Shown here: positions 19,901 to 29,497 of the stretch, one piece after another | Layout: each line of letters opens with the position of its first letter | Numbering within the stretch: the first letter of the stretch is position 1 | NCBI RefSeq assembly: GCF_020164455.1 | Contig: NZ_JAIQWW010000026.1 | Span: 1-62,072 of the forward strand | DNA length: 62,072 nucleotides | Reading direction: 5' to 3' | Origin: Phyllobacterium chamaecytisi | GTDB lineage: Bacteria > Pseudomonadota > Alphaproteobacteria > Rhizobiales > Rhizobiaceae | Position numbers and translations under genes: made by a program | The notes under the pieces: generated by a model | Databases searched by the model: none | Seen by the model: only the letters and a program-made list of their open reading frames with translations | Told to the model about the DNA's origin: nothing

Positions 19901-20000
19901 AACAATTCCGTTTTTCTTCGAATCACGGAATTGCTCTAACTCTTTGTTTTACGCAATTCCGGACGGAAAACCGGTTCCCATTTTTCCTGGAGTTGCTCTA
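19901..20000. repeat. palindromic intergenic repeat element
   Basis: Two nested inverted repeats lie side by side: AATTCCGT / ACGGAATT at 19903-19932, and GCAATTCCGG / CCTGGAGTTGC at 19953-19995. The blocks AATCACGGAATTGCTCTAAC, ACGCAATTCCGGACGGAAAA and TTTTTCCTGGAGTTGCTCTA look like the short palindromic element I recall as abundant between genes in Brucella, Ochrobactrum and related Hyphomicrobiales. Its edge supplies the stop codon of the MFS gene. The family identification is from memory, and copy number in this genome is unknown. Confidence 0.6.
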
Positions 20001-21203
20001 GGATCGGTCTACATCGGCGCTCTTTGCCAGATTGGACATCAGAAACACAACGATGAGCAATCCTGCGAGCACCATATAGACTGGTCCGAATCCAGTTCTG
20101 CCGCCGACAAAACCTATGGCCGATGGAGCAACAAGAATACCCGAATAGCCCATGAGCGTCACCATGCTGAGCGCCACCCCGGACGACGTCCCTTTTTGAT
20201 TTCCTGCTGCCGAGAAGGCGATTGGGACCATATTTGCGATACCAAGCCCAGCGAATGCAAATGCAAGTATCGCAATCCAGGAATTCGGGGCGACACTGGC
20301 TATCAACATGCCCGTTGCGCCAATGAGTGCGGAGTATCTCAACGTCCTCACTGCGCCGAAGCGGTTGCGAACGCCATCGCCGAGAAAGCGCATGATCGAC
20401 ATGGTTCCGGAAAAGGCGGCAAAGGCGAACCCGGCTGTTGCGATGTCCGCGCCTCGTTCCTGCTGGAGATATAGCGCTGCCCAATCGAGCACCGACCCCT
20501 CGGGCACCATAGAAAACAGCGCCATTATCCCGATTAGATAGATCAACGGATTTGTCGGAAACTCAAGCCTGTGCTTTTCCTGAGCCGCAGGCGCGTCTTC
20601 TGTAATCATGTAGCCGAAAGCCACGATCCCGAGCAGGATAGCGATCAGAGTAACCACCAGCGCATGAGCCAAGTGGCCATGTGCTTCGATCAACAATCCG
20701 CCCAGCGCACCGCCGGCAAACCCGCCGAGGCTCCAAAATCCGTGTGATGACGACATTACCGCCCGCGAAAGTTTTTTCTCCACCTCTACTGCATTGGCAT
20801 TCATCGCGACGTCCATGCCGCCAATCACAGCACCGAAAAGAAACAGGGCTGGTGCAGCTGTCAGGACGTTTGGGGCGAGAGCGACGAGCAACAACGAAAA
20901 GGAGCAGAAAACCGCAAAGCCTTTCACGACCGCCCGCGATCCAAAACGGCTGATCAGATAACCGCACCACGGCATGGCCGAAAGAGCGCCCACGCCAAAA
21001 ATCAGGATGAGCAAACCAAGCGTAAACTCGCTGATCCCGAGGCGTACCATAAATACGGGAATTTGCGGCGCCCAGCTGCCGACGAGGAAGCCGTTGAAGA
21101 AAAACGCGCAGGCGACGGCCCACCGACCATAAACAGCTTTCCTGAGGTAGACAGAGGCATCCATTGGATCATCACCTGTTGTGCACTGATATTGCGAAGA
21201 CAT
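19998..21203 (-). CDS. MFS transporter
   Basis: This 401-residue protein has about 12 hydrophobic membrane segments and the inner-membrane major facilitator layout, with the loop GYLISRFGSRAVVKGF between helices 2 and 3. It resembles the small-molecule MFS group often annotated as FucP/YbjJ-like, but the substrate cannot be inferred. Two starts are possible: the ATG at 21203, 5 bases from the upstream DeoR stop, or ATG at 21164 (MDASVYLRKAV) with an AGGTGAT ribosome-binding site. The shorter form may be the true one. The DeoR-family gene directly upstream on the same strand suggests a sugar or polyol substrate. Confidence 0.85.
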   Translation of the reverse strand: MSSQYQCTTGDDPMDASVYLRKAVYGRWAVACAFFFNGFLVGSWAPQIPVFMVRLGISEFTLGLLILIFGVGALSAMPWCGYLISRFGSRAVVKGFAVFCSFSLLLVALAPNVLTAAPALFLFGAVIGGMDVAMNANAVEVEKKLSRAVMSSSHGFWSLGGFAGGALGGLLIEAHGHLAHALVVTLIAILLGIVAFGYMITEDAPAAQEKHRLEFPTNPLIYLIGIMALFSMVPEGSVLDWAALYLQQERGADIATAGFAFAAFSGTMSIMRFLGDGVRNRFGAVRTLRYSALIGATGMLIASVAPNSWIAILAFAFAGLGIANMVPIAFSAAGNQKGTSSGVALSMVTLMGYSGILVAPSAIGFVGGRTGFGPVYMVLAGLLIVVFLMSNLAKSADVDRS

Positions 21204-21208
21204 TTAGG

Positions 21209-21991
21209 TCACCGGGGCTCATCGTCTGCGACGATTACTTCGACGCCTGCCCCGCTTATCCGCTCCAGAATCGACCGATCTGCCGTCCGGTCGGTTATAA
21301 GGGTGGATACGAGCGATATCGGGCCAATGGCAAAGGGAGCCTGCTTGACAAGCTTTTCGCTTGTTGCCAGGAGAATGATCTCATTGCATGCCTGACCAAG
21401 GGCAAGTTTCATGCGTGCATCATCATAGTTCTCTGCACGCAGCATCAGTTCTTCATCGACGGCGCAAGCACCAAGAATACAATAGTCAACACGCATCGAT
21501 TGGACTTCAGCCAGCGTGGATTGCCCGATGGCACTGCGCGTCAGCCGGTTTAGGCTTCCCCCCAGAAGAATGACCTCGCAGCAGGGATGGTCGAGCGCCG
21601 CCGAAGCGATATCCGGGGAACCGGTAATGATGCATGCCTGAAGATCTCTAGGGAGTGCACGAACGAATTCCAACACCGTTGTGCTGGAATCGAGAAGCAT
21701 CGTGGTGTTAGCCGGGATGCGGGCCGCGCCGGCACCGGCGATTGCCTTCTTGCCAGCGGTCTCATCGCGAGCACGCTGCTGAAAGCTTCGGGGACCCGAT
21801 CTGCTTCTTGCAGCGCCTCCATGGAATCGCTGGACGAGGCCCTGTTCGGACAGTTCCCTAAGATCGCGGCGTATGGAGTCTTCTGAGACACCAAATTCCG
21901 ACGCGACCGCATTCGCCAGCACGCGGCCGGACTCATTGATCCTTTGAAGGATCATACTTTTTCTTTCGTCCGGCGATAAATCCTTCAGCAT
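21209..21991 (-). CDS. DeoR/GlpR family transcriptional regulator
   Basis: The 260-residue protein has an N-terminal DeoR winged helix-turn-helix (about residues 8-62, VASEFGVSEDSIRRDLRELSEQGLVQRFHGGA) and a DeoR sensor domain with the ligand-loop LLDSSTTVLEF and LLGGSLN motifs. Members sense phosphorylated sugars and usually repress the adjacent operon. The ATG at 21991 follows CAGGGG; a GTG five codons upstream is less likely. The MFS gene begins 5 bases after its stop, so it probably regulates its own operon. Confidence 0.9.
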   Translation of the reverse strand: MLKDLSPDERKSMILQRINESGRVLANAVASEFGVSEDSIRRDLRELSEQGLVQRFHGGAARSRSGPRSFQQRARDETAGKKAIAGAGAARIPANTTMLLDSSTTVLEFVRALPRDLQACIITGSPDIASAALDHPCCEVILLGGSLNRLTRSAIGQSTLAEVQSMRVDYCILGACAVDEELMLRAENYDDARMKLALGQACNEIILLATSEKLVKQAPFAIGPISLVSTLITDRTADRSILERISGAGVEVIVADDEPR

Positions 21992-22093
21992 AGAACACCC
22001 CTGCACATGCGGTCACCATAACCACACTTGCCTATATCGGCAATAGATGATGCGCATATTTGCATGAATGGAGATTTTGCACGCAAGCCAAAA

Positions 22094-22119
22094 CAAAAAA
22101 GGCCCATGTGGGCCTTTTT
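22094..22119 (-). terminator. rho-independent terminator after pyc
   Basis: The perfect stem GGCCCA / TGGGCC is flanked by AAAAAAG and CTTTTT. Read on the minus strand it ends in TTTTTTGTTTT, directly after the pyruvate carboxylase stop. It could work in both directions. Confidence 0.85.
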
Positions 22120-22142
22120 CATGCTTGCGAATTGCCACAAGC

Positions 22143-25100
22143 CTATTCGTAAACGAGGAGAAGATCCTTTGCGTCTATCTGATCGCCGGCACGCACGTGC
22201 ACTTCCACAATTATGCCATCTCGTTCGGCACGCAGGGCAGTCTCCATCTTCATAGCCTCGATAGACAACAATACATCTCCCGCGTTGACTTTCTGTCCAC
22301 TCGCAATGCCTACAGTTGAGATAATGCCCGGCATGGGTGCACCCACCTGTTTGTCATTTCCAAGCTCCGCTTTACGTCTTACGCCAGCGCCACTGCCGGC
22401 ACGTGTGCGATCGGGGACTTTTACGCGCCGCGGCTGACCGTTCATCTCGAAAAAGACTGTACACATTCCTTTGTCATCGGGTTCGCCCACTGCCTGGTTG
22501 CGCACAACGAGGGTCTTGCCGCGTTCGATATCGAGAAACACTTCCTCCTCCTGCGCCAGTCCGTAAAAGTAGACATGGGTCGGTAGGACACTCGTCGGTC
22601 CATATGTATTGTGCGTTATGGCAAAATCGGTGAACACTTTGGGGTACATGAGATACGAGGCAAATTCCTGATCGCTGATCTTCCGTTCCAGTTTGGTCTC
22701 GATTTCTTTCCGCTCGGCATCAAGATTAGCTGGCCCCAAAAGTGCACCCGGCCGCTCTGTGAATGGCTTTTCACCTTTCAGAATCTTCTTCTGAATGTCC
22801 TTCGGCCAACCATTCGGCGGTTGTCCGAGATCACCTCGCATCATCGACACCACTGAATCGGGAAATGCTATATCCTTATCGGGGTTCTCCACGTCGGCGA
22901 CAGACAGATCCTGGCTTACCATCATCAGAGCCATATCTCCGACAACCTTGGAGGATGGAGTGACCTTGACGATATCGCCGAACATCTGGTTGACGTCCGC
23001 ATAAGTTTGCGCAACTTCGTGCCAACGCGTCTCAAGTCCAAGCGAGCGAGCCTGTTCCTTGAGATTGGTAAACTGCCCCCCGGGCATTTCGTGAAGGTAG
23101 ACCTCGGAGGCCGGCCCCTTTAAGTCACTTTCAAAAGCCGCGTATTGCGTACGCACCGCCTCCCAATAAAACGAAATTCGGCGTATCCACTCGGGATCGA
23201 GGCCGGGATCGCGCTCGGTACCTTTTAATGCCTCAACGATCGAACCCAAGCATGGCTGCGAGGTATTGCCGGAGAGTGCATCCATCGCAGCGTCAACCAC
23301 GTCAACACCTGCATCCACCGCTGCAAGAACAGTTGCTGCGGCAACACCCGACGTATCGTGCGTGTGGAAATGCAGCGGCAGGTCGGTTGCTTCGCGCAAC
23401 GCCTTGAACAAAACCTTCGCAGCATTTGGCTTCAAAAGACCCGCCATGTCCTTGAGGGCGATGACATGGGCCCCGGCCTTCTCCACCTGCTGCGCCAGGT
23501 CGACGTAATATTTCAGGTCATATTTTGGCCGCGCCGAGTTGAGGATGTCGCCCGTATAGCAGATGGCTGCTTCGCAGAGCTTGTTCTCCTCAACGACCGC
23601 GTCCATGGTGACACGCATGTTTTCAACCCAGTTCAAACTATCGAACACGCGGAAAACATCCACACCGCCTTTTGCCGCTTGGCTTACAAAATATTTGACA
23701 ACATTATCCGGATAGCTTTTGTAGCCGACGCCGTTGGCGCCGCGCAGCAGCATTTGCAGAAGGATATTCGGCGCGCCCTCACGGATTTCAGCGAGGCGCT
23801 CCCACGGGTCTTCCGTCAGGAACCGCATTGCCACATCAAAAGTAGCACCGCCCCAGCATTCCAGCGAGAAGAGCTGTGGCAGGGCGCGTGCATAAGTACC
23901 GGCAACGCGAGCAATATCATAGGTCCGCATTCGCGTAGCCAAGAGGGATTGGTGCCCGTCACGCATCGTGGTGTCCGTAAACAGCACACGCTTCTCATTG
24001 CGCATCCACTCGGCAAACTTTTGCGGCCCCAGTTGATCAAGCAGCTGCTTGGTCCCATCAGGGATAGGCGTTTCGACAAAGGGAACGCGTGGCAGCGCCG
24101 CATCTTTGGAGGGCGTGGCCCTGCCCTTGGTTTCCGGATGACCGTTTACGGTTACGTCCGCAAGATAGGTCAGAAGTTTGGTTGCACGGTCTTGCCGCTT
24201 CACCTGTTCAAAGAGTTCGGGCGTCGTATCGATGAATTTGGTCGTATAGGAATTATCGAGAAATTTCGGGTGTGTGATGATCGCTTCAAGGAAGGTAAGG
24301 TTAGTGGCGACACCGCGAATACGGAACTCGCGCAGCGCACGATGCATGCGGTGGATGGTTTCCTCCGCCGTTGGCGACCAGGCGGTGATCTTCTCCAAAA
24401 GCGGATCGTAGAAACGGGTAATCACCGCGCCGGAATAGGCCGTGCCGCCATCCAGACGGATACCGAAACCGGTTGCGCCCCGATAGGCGGTGATGCGACC
24501 ATAGTCTGGAATGAAATTCTGTTCCGGATCCTCAGTGGTTATGCGGCACTGCAAGGCGTGGCCGTTGAGCTTGATATCTTTTTGCGCGGGTACGCCCGAT
24601 TCCGGCGTGCCGATGGCCGCACCTTCAAGAATGCGTATCTGCGCTTTGACGATGTCGATTCCAGTCACCTCTTCGGTGACAGTGTGCTCGACCTGGATAC
24701 GTGGGTTCACTTCAATAAAGTAGAACTCATTGGTATCGGCATCCATCAGGAACTCGATGGTGCCTGCCCCGATGTAACTTGTCTCCTTGGCGATCCTCAG
24801 ACCGTAATCACAAATTTCCTTACGTTGGCTGTCAGTGAGATACGGCGCCGGGGCGCGTTCGACCACCTTTTGGTTCCGCCGCTGGATCGAACAATCGCGC
24901 TCGAAAAGGTGTACCGCATTGCCGCGCGTATCGCCGAGAATTTGCACTTCAACGTGGCGGGCCCGCTGCACAAGCTTTTCAAGATAGACTTCGTCCTTAC
25001 CAAAGGCAGCTTTGGCTTCCCGCTTGCCCTCGGTGACCTCGCGGGCGAGGTCATCCACCGAAAAAATAGCGCGCATGCCACGCCCACCGCCGCCCCATGA

Positions 25101-25601
25101 TGCCTTCAACATCACCGGGTAGCCAATCTGTTCGGCCATTGCCTTGACAGCTTCCATGTCGTCGGGCAGCGGCTCGGTTGCGGGAACCACCGGAACGCCT
25201 ATTTCAATTGCCAGATTGCGCGCGGCAACCTTGTTACCAAGCCGGCGCATGGTCTCCGGCTTGGGTCCGATGAAGATAATGCCGGCCTCCGCGCAGGCAT
25301 CGGCAAATTCCGGGCTTTCCGACAGAAGACCGTAGCCTGGATGGATAGCGTCGGCGCCCGAAAGCTTCGCAACCCGGATGATCTCCTCGATTGAGAGGTA
25401 GCTTTCGATGGGGCCCATGTCCTTGACCAGATGCGGACCACGACCAACCTGATAGGACTCATCCGCCTTGAAGCGGTGCAGCGCAAGCTTGTCCTCTTCC
25501 GCCCAGATCGCCACGGTTTTCATGCCAAGCTCGTTGGCCGCTCGGAATACGCGGATGGCAATCTCTGATCGATTGGCGACGAGTATTTTCTTGATAGGCA
25601 A
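22143..25601 (-). CDS. pyc: pyruvate carboxylase
   Basis: The 1152-residue enzyme carboxylates pyruvate to oxaloacetate, refilling the TCA cycle. Domains in order: biotin carboxylase (ATP-grasp, KASWGGGGRGMR near residue 166), carboxyltransferase (TTMRDGHQSLLATRMRT near 543) and the biotinyl domain with SIEAMKMET, where Lys1118 carries biotin. This is the full single-chain form. The best start is TTG at 25601, with CTGGAG 11 bases upstream and the family N-terminus PIKKILVANRSEIAIRV; no suitable ATG is near. It is monocistronic, with a terminator after the stop. Confidence 0.96.
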   Translation of the reverse strand: MPIKKILVANRSEIAIRVFRAANELGMKTVAIWAEEDKLALHRFKADESYQVGRGPHLVKDMGPIESYLSIEEIIRVAKLSGADAIHPGYGLLSESPEFADACAEAGIIFIGPKPETMRRLGNKVAARNLAIEIGVPVVPATEPLPDDMEAVKAMAEQIGYPVMLKASWGGGGRGMRAIFSVDDLAREVTEGKREAKAAFGKDEVYLEKLVQRARHVEVQILGDTRGNAVHLFERDCSIQRRNQKVVERAPAPYLTDSQRKEICDYGLRIAKETSYIGAGTIEFLMDADTNEFYFIEVNPRIQVEHTVTEEVTGIDIVKAQIRILEGAAIGTPESGVPAQKDIKLNGHALQCRITTEDPEQNFIPDYGRITAYRGATGFGIRLDGGTAYSGAVITRFYDPLLEKITAWSPTAEETIHRMHRALREFRIRGVATNLTFLEAIITHPKFLDNSYTTKFIDTTPELFEQVKRQDRATKLLTYLADVTVNGHPETKGRATPSKDAALPRVPFVETPIPDGTKQLLDQLGPQKFAEWMRNEKRVLFTDTTMRDGHQSLLATRMRTYDIARVAGTYARALPQLFSLECWGGATFDVAMRFLTEDPWERLAEIREGAPNILLQMLLRGANGVGYKSYPDNVVKYFVSQAAKGGVDVFRVFDSLNWVENMRVTMDAVVEENKLCEAAICYTGDILNSARPKYDLKYYVDLAQQVEKAGAHVIALKDMAGLLKPNAAKVLFKALREATDLPLHFHTHDTSGVAAATVLAAVDAGVDVVDAAMDALSGNTSQPCLGSIVEALKGTERDPGLDPEWIRRISFYWEAVRTQYAAFESDLKGPASEVYLHEMPGGQFTNLKEQARSLGLETRWHEVAQTYADVNQMFGDIVKVTPSSKVVGDMALMMVSQDLSVADVENPDKDIAFPDSVVSMMRGDLGQPPNGWPKDIQKKILKGEKPFTERPGALLGPANLDAERKEIETKLERKISDQEFASYLMYPKVFTDFAITHNTYGPTSVLPTHVYFYGLAQEEEVFLDIERGKTLVVRNQAVGEPDDKGMCTVFFEMNGQPRRVKVPDRTRAGSGAGVRRKAELGNDKQVGAPMPGIISTVGIASGQKVNAGDVLLSIEAMKMETALRAERDGIIVEVHVRAGDQIDAKDLLLVYE

Positions 25602-25720
25602 GGCGAAAACTCCAGACAGCGAAAAAGCGCTTTAAAATGGATTGCTGCATCAACATTTCTCAGGATTGCTGCAGTGCAAACAAATACATATTGAACATAA
25701 GAACCTCAAATGTCCAATAG

Positions 25721-25751
25721 CAAAATGCCCAGCGTTGGGCCGGGCATTTCA
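25721..25751 (-). terminator. hairpin terminator after the first binding-protein gene
   Basis: AAATGCCC and GGGCATTT pair around a GC-rich loop, with TTTTG following on the minus strand. A nearly identical hairpin lies after the paralogous gene at 27074-27106. Confidence 0.75.
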
Positions 25752-25772
25752 CGCATATATCAGTTAGTCAGC

Positions 25773-26888
25773 TTATTTCTGGAAATAGCCGATCTTGCCG
25801 TCGGGGCCCTTTTTCCATTCATACATGACGTAGCCCGGGAATTTCGGATCGCCCTTCTCATCAAACGCCAGTTCACCCAGCACCGTCCTGAATGGCCCCT
25901 TTCCCCTCAATGATTTGGCTATCAGTTCCGGATCGTTTGTTTCTGCGGCGTTTGCGGCAGCAGCAATGGCCTGAAGGGAGCCGTAGGCGTACAGCGTGAA
26001 TGCTTCCGGCTCAAAACCGTCCGCCCTGAACTTCTCGATCAGTTCCTTGTTCGCCGGGTTGTTGCGCGGATCCGGACCAAATGTATTGAGCGTACCAATG
26101 ACTGCATCGCCTGCTATCGATGCCAGCTCATTTGAGACGATCGCCGCACCCGAAATAAATTGTACTTTAAGGCCTTGGTCCGCCAATTGACGCATGATCA
26201 GGCCCGCTTCCGTGTGCACCCCACCCCAATAGAATACGGTAATACCCGCTTCTTTCACTTTGCTGATCAGCGCCGAGAAATCCTTGTCACCGGTATGGAC
26301 GCCCTCGTTGAGCACTTCGGTGATGCCCTGGGCGTTCAGTGCTTTCTTGGTTTCATCGGCGAGACCCTGGCCATAGGGCGTCTTGTCATTGACGATGGCG
26401 ATCTTGGCGTCCTTGAAATGATTGGCGATATATGCTCCGGCGACCTTCCCTTGCTGGTCATCGCGGCCACAGGTTCGGAATGTGTTCCAGAGACCGCGCT
26501 CGGTATACTTCGGATTGGTCGACGCCGGGGTTACCTGCAGGATACCATTCTCCGCATAAACCTCCGATGCTGGTATTGATACGCCCGAATTGTAATGACC
26601 AATAACGATCTTCACGCCGTCGGCCACGAATTTGTTTGCAACGGAAATACCTTGCTTCGGATCGGAAACATCATCGCCAAAGGCTAGATCGATCTTCTCA
26701 CCATTGATACCGCCGGCGTCGTTTATAGCAGTGGTAGCTGCCTCGACCCCTCGCTTGATCTGTGCACCCATGGCTGCATTCGGGCCAGTGAGTGGAGCCC
26801 CAACGCCGACCAGTATGTCGGCGTCAGCGTAACCTGTGAGTATGAGCATTGTTGCTGCAACCATGCCGGGGAAAAGTAGCTTCGTCAT
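25773..26888 (-). CDS. branched-chain amino acid-type ABC transporter, periplasmic binding protein (paralogue 1)
   Basis: The 371-residue Leu/Ile/Val-binding-protein family member has a signal peptide (cleavage near ADA, residues 22-24) and the conserved start of the mature fold [15 protein letters not shown]. The DDVSDPKQG loop and [14 protein letters not shown] are typical of LivJ/LivK-like proteins. The ATG at 26888 is chosen because GGAG lies about 8 bases upstream, matching its paralogue; an ATG four codons earlier would use that GGAG as coding. It is clearly a duplicate of the next gene, both 371 residues and largely identical. Ligand may differ between the two. Confidence 0.9.
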   Translation of the reverse strand: MTKLLFPGMVAATMLILTGYADADILVGVGAPLTGPNAAMGAQIKRGVEAATTAINDAGGINGEKIDLAFGDDVSDPKQGISVANKFVADGVKIVIGHYNSGVSIPASEVYAENGILQVTPASTNPKYTERGLWNTFRTCGRDDQQGKVAGAYIANHFKDAKIAIVNDKTPYGQGLADETKKALNAQGITEVLNEGVHTGDKDFSALISKVKEAGITVFYWGGVHTEAGLIMRQLADQGLKVQFISGAAIVSNELASIAGDAVIGTLNTFGPDPRNNPANKELIEKFRADGFEPEAFTLYAYGSLQAIAAAANAAETNDPELIAKSLRGKGPFRTVLGELAFDEKGDPKFPGYVMYEWKKGPDGKIGYFQK

Positions 26889-27073
26889 ACAAAACTCCAT
26901 TCTAAAATGACGTCAAAAATTGGCGGGCAATATTACCATATCCGGAGCTTGATCACCGGCATAGGTTTTGGGCGGATAAACGAAAGACTTACGGAAAAAA
27001 TAGCTGGTATTCTATGCGAGCTAACAAGCGCAGCGATGTTCCGTCGGGACACGACAAACGCGATGGTCATCAA

Positions 27074-27106
27074 TGTGAATGCCCAGCACTGGGCCGGGCA
27101 TTCACT
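27074..27106 (-). terminator. hairpin terminator after the second binding-protein gene
   Basis: A 10-base stem GTGAATGCCC / GGGCATTCAC with a GC-rich loop lies just past the stop of the gene at 27127. It lacks a clear T-tract, so it may serve as a 3' stabiliser as much as a terminator. It is a near copy of the hairpin at 25721. Confidence 0.65.
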
Positions 27107-27126
27107 TATCGTCTCAAACGGAAGGC

Positions 27127-28242
27127 TTATTGCTGGAAATAGCTGTACTTGCCGTCTTCGCCCTTCTTCCATTCGTACATAACGTAGCCTGGAAGCTTGG
27201 GATCGCCCTTTTCATCAAAGGCGATGTCGCCAAGAACGGTCTTGAACGGGCCCTTTTCCTTCATCGTTTTCGCAACGGTCTCAGGATCGTTCGATCCAGC
27301 TGCCTTTGCTGCATCAGCGATGACCTGTGCTGCTGCGTAGGCGTAGAGCGTGTAGGCTTCCGGCTCGAAGCCCTGCGCACGGAACTTCTCAACGAGTTCC
27401 TTGTTGGCAGGATTCTTGCTCGGATCCGGACCGAACGTGTTCAGTGTACCTGCAACCGCGTCGCCAGCGATCGAAGCAAGTTCATTCGAAACGATACCAT
27501 CGCCGGAGATGAACGTGACTTTCAGACCCTGGTCAGCAAGCTGACGGATAATCAGACCGGCTTCGGTGTGCAGACCACCCCAATATAGAACTGTAACACC
27601 GGCTTGCTTGGCCTTGGCGATCAGAGCGGAGAAGTCTTTGTCGCCGACGTTAACGCCTTCGTACATCGCTTCCTTCATACCCTTGGCGTTCAGCGTCTTC
27701 TTGGTTTCGTCAGCGAGACCCTGGCCATAGGGCGTCTTGTCGTGAACAACCGCAACCTTGGCGTCCTTGAACTTTTCGGCAATGTATGTACCGGCTACAA
27801 CGCCTTGCTGATCATCACGTCCGCAAGTGCGGAAGGTGTTCCACAATTTGCGCTCCGTGAAGACCGGGTTGGTCGCCGCAGGCGTAATTTCCAGAATGCC
27901 GTTTTCAGCATAAACTTCAGACGCCGGGATCGACACGCCCGAGTTGAAGTGGCCGATAACGAACTTCACACCGTCAGCAACAAACTTATTGGCAACGGAA
28001 ATACCCTGCTTCGGATCCGAAACGTCATCGCCAAGCGACAGTTTGACCTGCTCGCCGTTGATACCCCCGGCAGCATTGATCTCAGCGATAGCTGCTTCTG
28101 CACCCTTCTGCAGTTGCGCACCGAAAGCGGCGTTCGGTCCGGTCAACGGTCCACCGACACCGATCAGAAGATCGGCATACGCGTTGCCGCTCAAGGCGAG
28201 CATTGCAGCAAGCGCAACGCCCGATAACAGTGACTTCTTCAT
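27127..28242 (-). CDS. branched-chain amino acid-type ABC transporter, periplasmic binding protein (paralogue 2)
   Basis: This is a 371-residue LivJ/LivK-family periplasmic receptor with a signal peptide ending at AYA (residues 21-23) and the mature start [23 protein letters not shown] ribosome-binding site precedes the ATG. It lies 126 bases downstream of the small membrane protein that ends the livHMGF run and is therefore the likely cognate receptor of that transporter. The whole unit, including leader and terminator hairpin, is duplicated next door. Known members bind branched-chain or other neutral amino acids; the specificity here is unproven. Confidence 0.92.
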   Translation of the reverse strand: MKKSLLSGVALAAMLALSGNAYADLLIGVGGPLTGPNAAFGAQLQKGAEAAIAEINAAGGINGEQVKLSLGDDVSDPKQGISVANKFVADGVKFVIGHFNSGVSIPASEVYAENGILEITPAATNPVFTERKLWNTFRTCGRDDQQGVVAGTYIAEKFKDAKVAVVHDKTPYGQGLADETKKTLNAKGMKEAMYEGVNVGDKDFSALIAKAKQAGVTVLYWGGLHTEAGLIIRQLADQGLKVTFISGDGIVSNELASIAGDAVAGTLNTFGPDPSKNPANKELVEKFRAQGFEPEAYTLYAYAAAQVIADAAKAAGSNDPETVAKTMKEKGPFKTVLGDIAFDEKGDPKLPGYVMYEWKKGEDGKYSYFQQ

Positions 28243-28368
28243 TTGAAAACTCCCATTTTCTAGGTACTTACCAACCCCTCGCGACGGCTTGTTTTCGTCG
28301 CTTGAAGATTACATTTGCCGATTTCCCGGCGGTTGTCACGCTGATTCATTTCGCATCAGCGAGATAGG

Positions 28369-28722
28369 TTAAGCTCTTGTTCTTTCTTTCCAGGCGAATG
28401 GAGAACTTTTTTCATACAGCCAATGATATTGCCGAACCATCTGGTTGGTACGGGTATAGCGATAGCCGAGGATTCCGATGATGGTCAGCACAATCGTGTC
28501 TACGATGTAGTAGTGAAGCGTGAACATCGTTCCACCAAAAAGAGCAAAGTGGATGAACCGGACAGCGATGCCTAACAGCAGCATATAGAATATGACGATT
28601 ACCAAGGGGCGCCATGTTTTGGCGCACGCCCGTCCTGCCATCCACGCGGCCCAGCCGCCCATAAGGCAGGTAACCAGTATGAACAGCCAGATTGAAGGTT
28701 CTTCGTATAAGATGCCTTGCAT
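28369..28722 (-). CDS. small membrane protein of the liv cluster (DUF6867-like)
   Basis: The 117-residue protein has three or four hydrophobic segments (WLFILVTCLMGGWAAWMAG, LVIVIFYMLLLGIAVRFI, IVDTIVLTIIGILGYR) and a short cytoplasmic tail. I recognise it only as the small uncharacterised membrane protein that accompanies branched-chain amino acid ABC genes in Hyphomicrobiales; I am not certain of the family number. The ATG at 28722 has AAGGGGAA upstream. It follows livF by 43 bases on the same strand, so it is probably part of the operon and may be an accessory subunit of the transporter. Its biochemical role is unknown. Confidence 0.75.
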   Translation of the reverse strand: MQGILYEEPSIWLFILVTCLMGGWAAWMAGRACAKTWRPLVIVIFYMLLLGIAVRFIHFALFGGTMFTLHYYIVDTIVLTIIGILGYRYTRTNQMVRQYHWLYEKSSPFAWKERTRA

Positions 28723-28765
28723 GGCAATATTCCCCTTGAGGCCTTTCAAGAAGGCCTTTCTCTCG

Positions 28766-29497
28766 TTAGTGGCGACCGCCTTCAAGATACGCGGCGCGCA
28801 CTTCCGGATTTGCAAGAAGCTCCGCGCTCGATCCGCTCATAGTCACAATACCGTTCACCATCACGTAGCCGCGATCGGCAAGCTTCAGAGCGCCGAACGC
28901 GTTCTGCTCAACAAGGAAGACCGTCAATCCGGTGGTCTTGTTCAACTCTTTGATTGCTTCGAAAATGTGCTTGATGATCAGTGGTGCGAGACCCAATGAA
29001 GGCTCGTCCAGCAGTAGCAGGCGCGGACGTGCCATAAGGGCCCGCCCGATTGCCAGCATTTGCTGTTCGCCGCCAGAAAGTGTGCCGCCGCGCTGATTGA
29101 TGCGTTCCTTCAACCGCGGGAAAAGATCGAACACCATGCGCGAATCTTCATCGAAGTACTCAAGCTTGTCGAGGCTCGCACCCATCTGCAGATTTTCCTG
29201 CACGGTCATGCGGGGAAAAATGCGGCGGCCTTCAGGTGATTGTGCAATCCGCAGCCGCGCGATTTCATGCGTCGGCAATTGCGTGATGTCCTTGCCGTCA
29301 AAAATGACACGTCCGGTACGTGCGCGCGGCATCCCGAAGATTGTCATCATCAAGGTGGATTTTCCGGCGCCATTGGCACCGATCAAAGCGACAATCTCAC
29401 CCGGATCGGCATGGACTGTCACACCGCTCAAGGCACGAATATTGCCGTAGTAGGTTTCAACGCCTTCAACGCTGAGAAGGGCTTGCTTTTCTGACAT
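28766..29497 (-). CDS. livF: branched-chain amino acid ABC transporter ATP-binding protein LivF
   Basis: This 243-residue ATPase has Walker A GANGAGKST, signature LSGGEQQMLAIGRAL and Walker B LLLLDEPSLGLAP, as expected for LivF. It works with LivG to energise uptake through LivHM. Its ATG overlaps the livG stop by one base (TAATG), so translation is coupled. Length is typical. Confidence 0.96.
   Translation of the reverse strand: MSEKQALLSVEGVETYYGNIRALSGVTVHADPGEIVALIGANGAGKSTLMMTIFGMPRARTGRVIFDGKDITQLPTHEIARLRIAQSPEGRRIFPRMTVQENLQMGASLDKLEYFDEDSRMVFDLFPRLKERINQRGGTLSGGEQQMLAIGRALMARPRLLLLDEPSLGLAPLIIKHIFEAIKELNKTTGLTVFLVEQNAFGALKLADRGYVMVNGIVTMSGSSAELLANPEVRAAYLEGGRH

Noticed and set aside
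23358..25100. 580-codon plus-strand open frame
   Set aside because: It lies wholly antisense to pyruvate carboxylase, whose domains are fully conserved, and has no recognisable domain.
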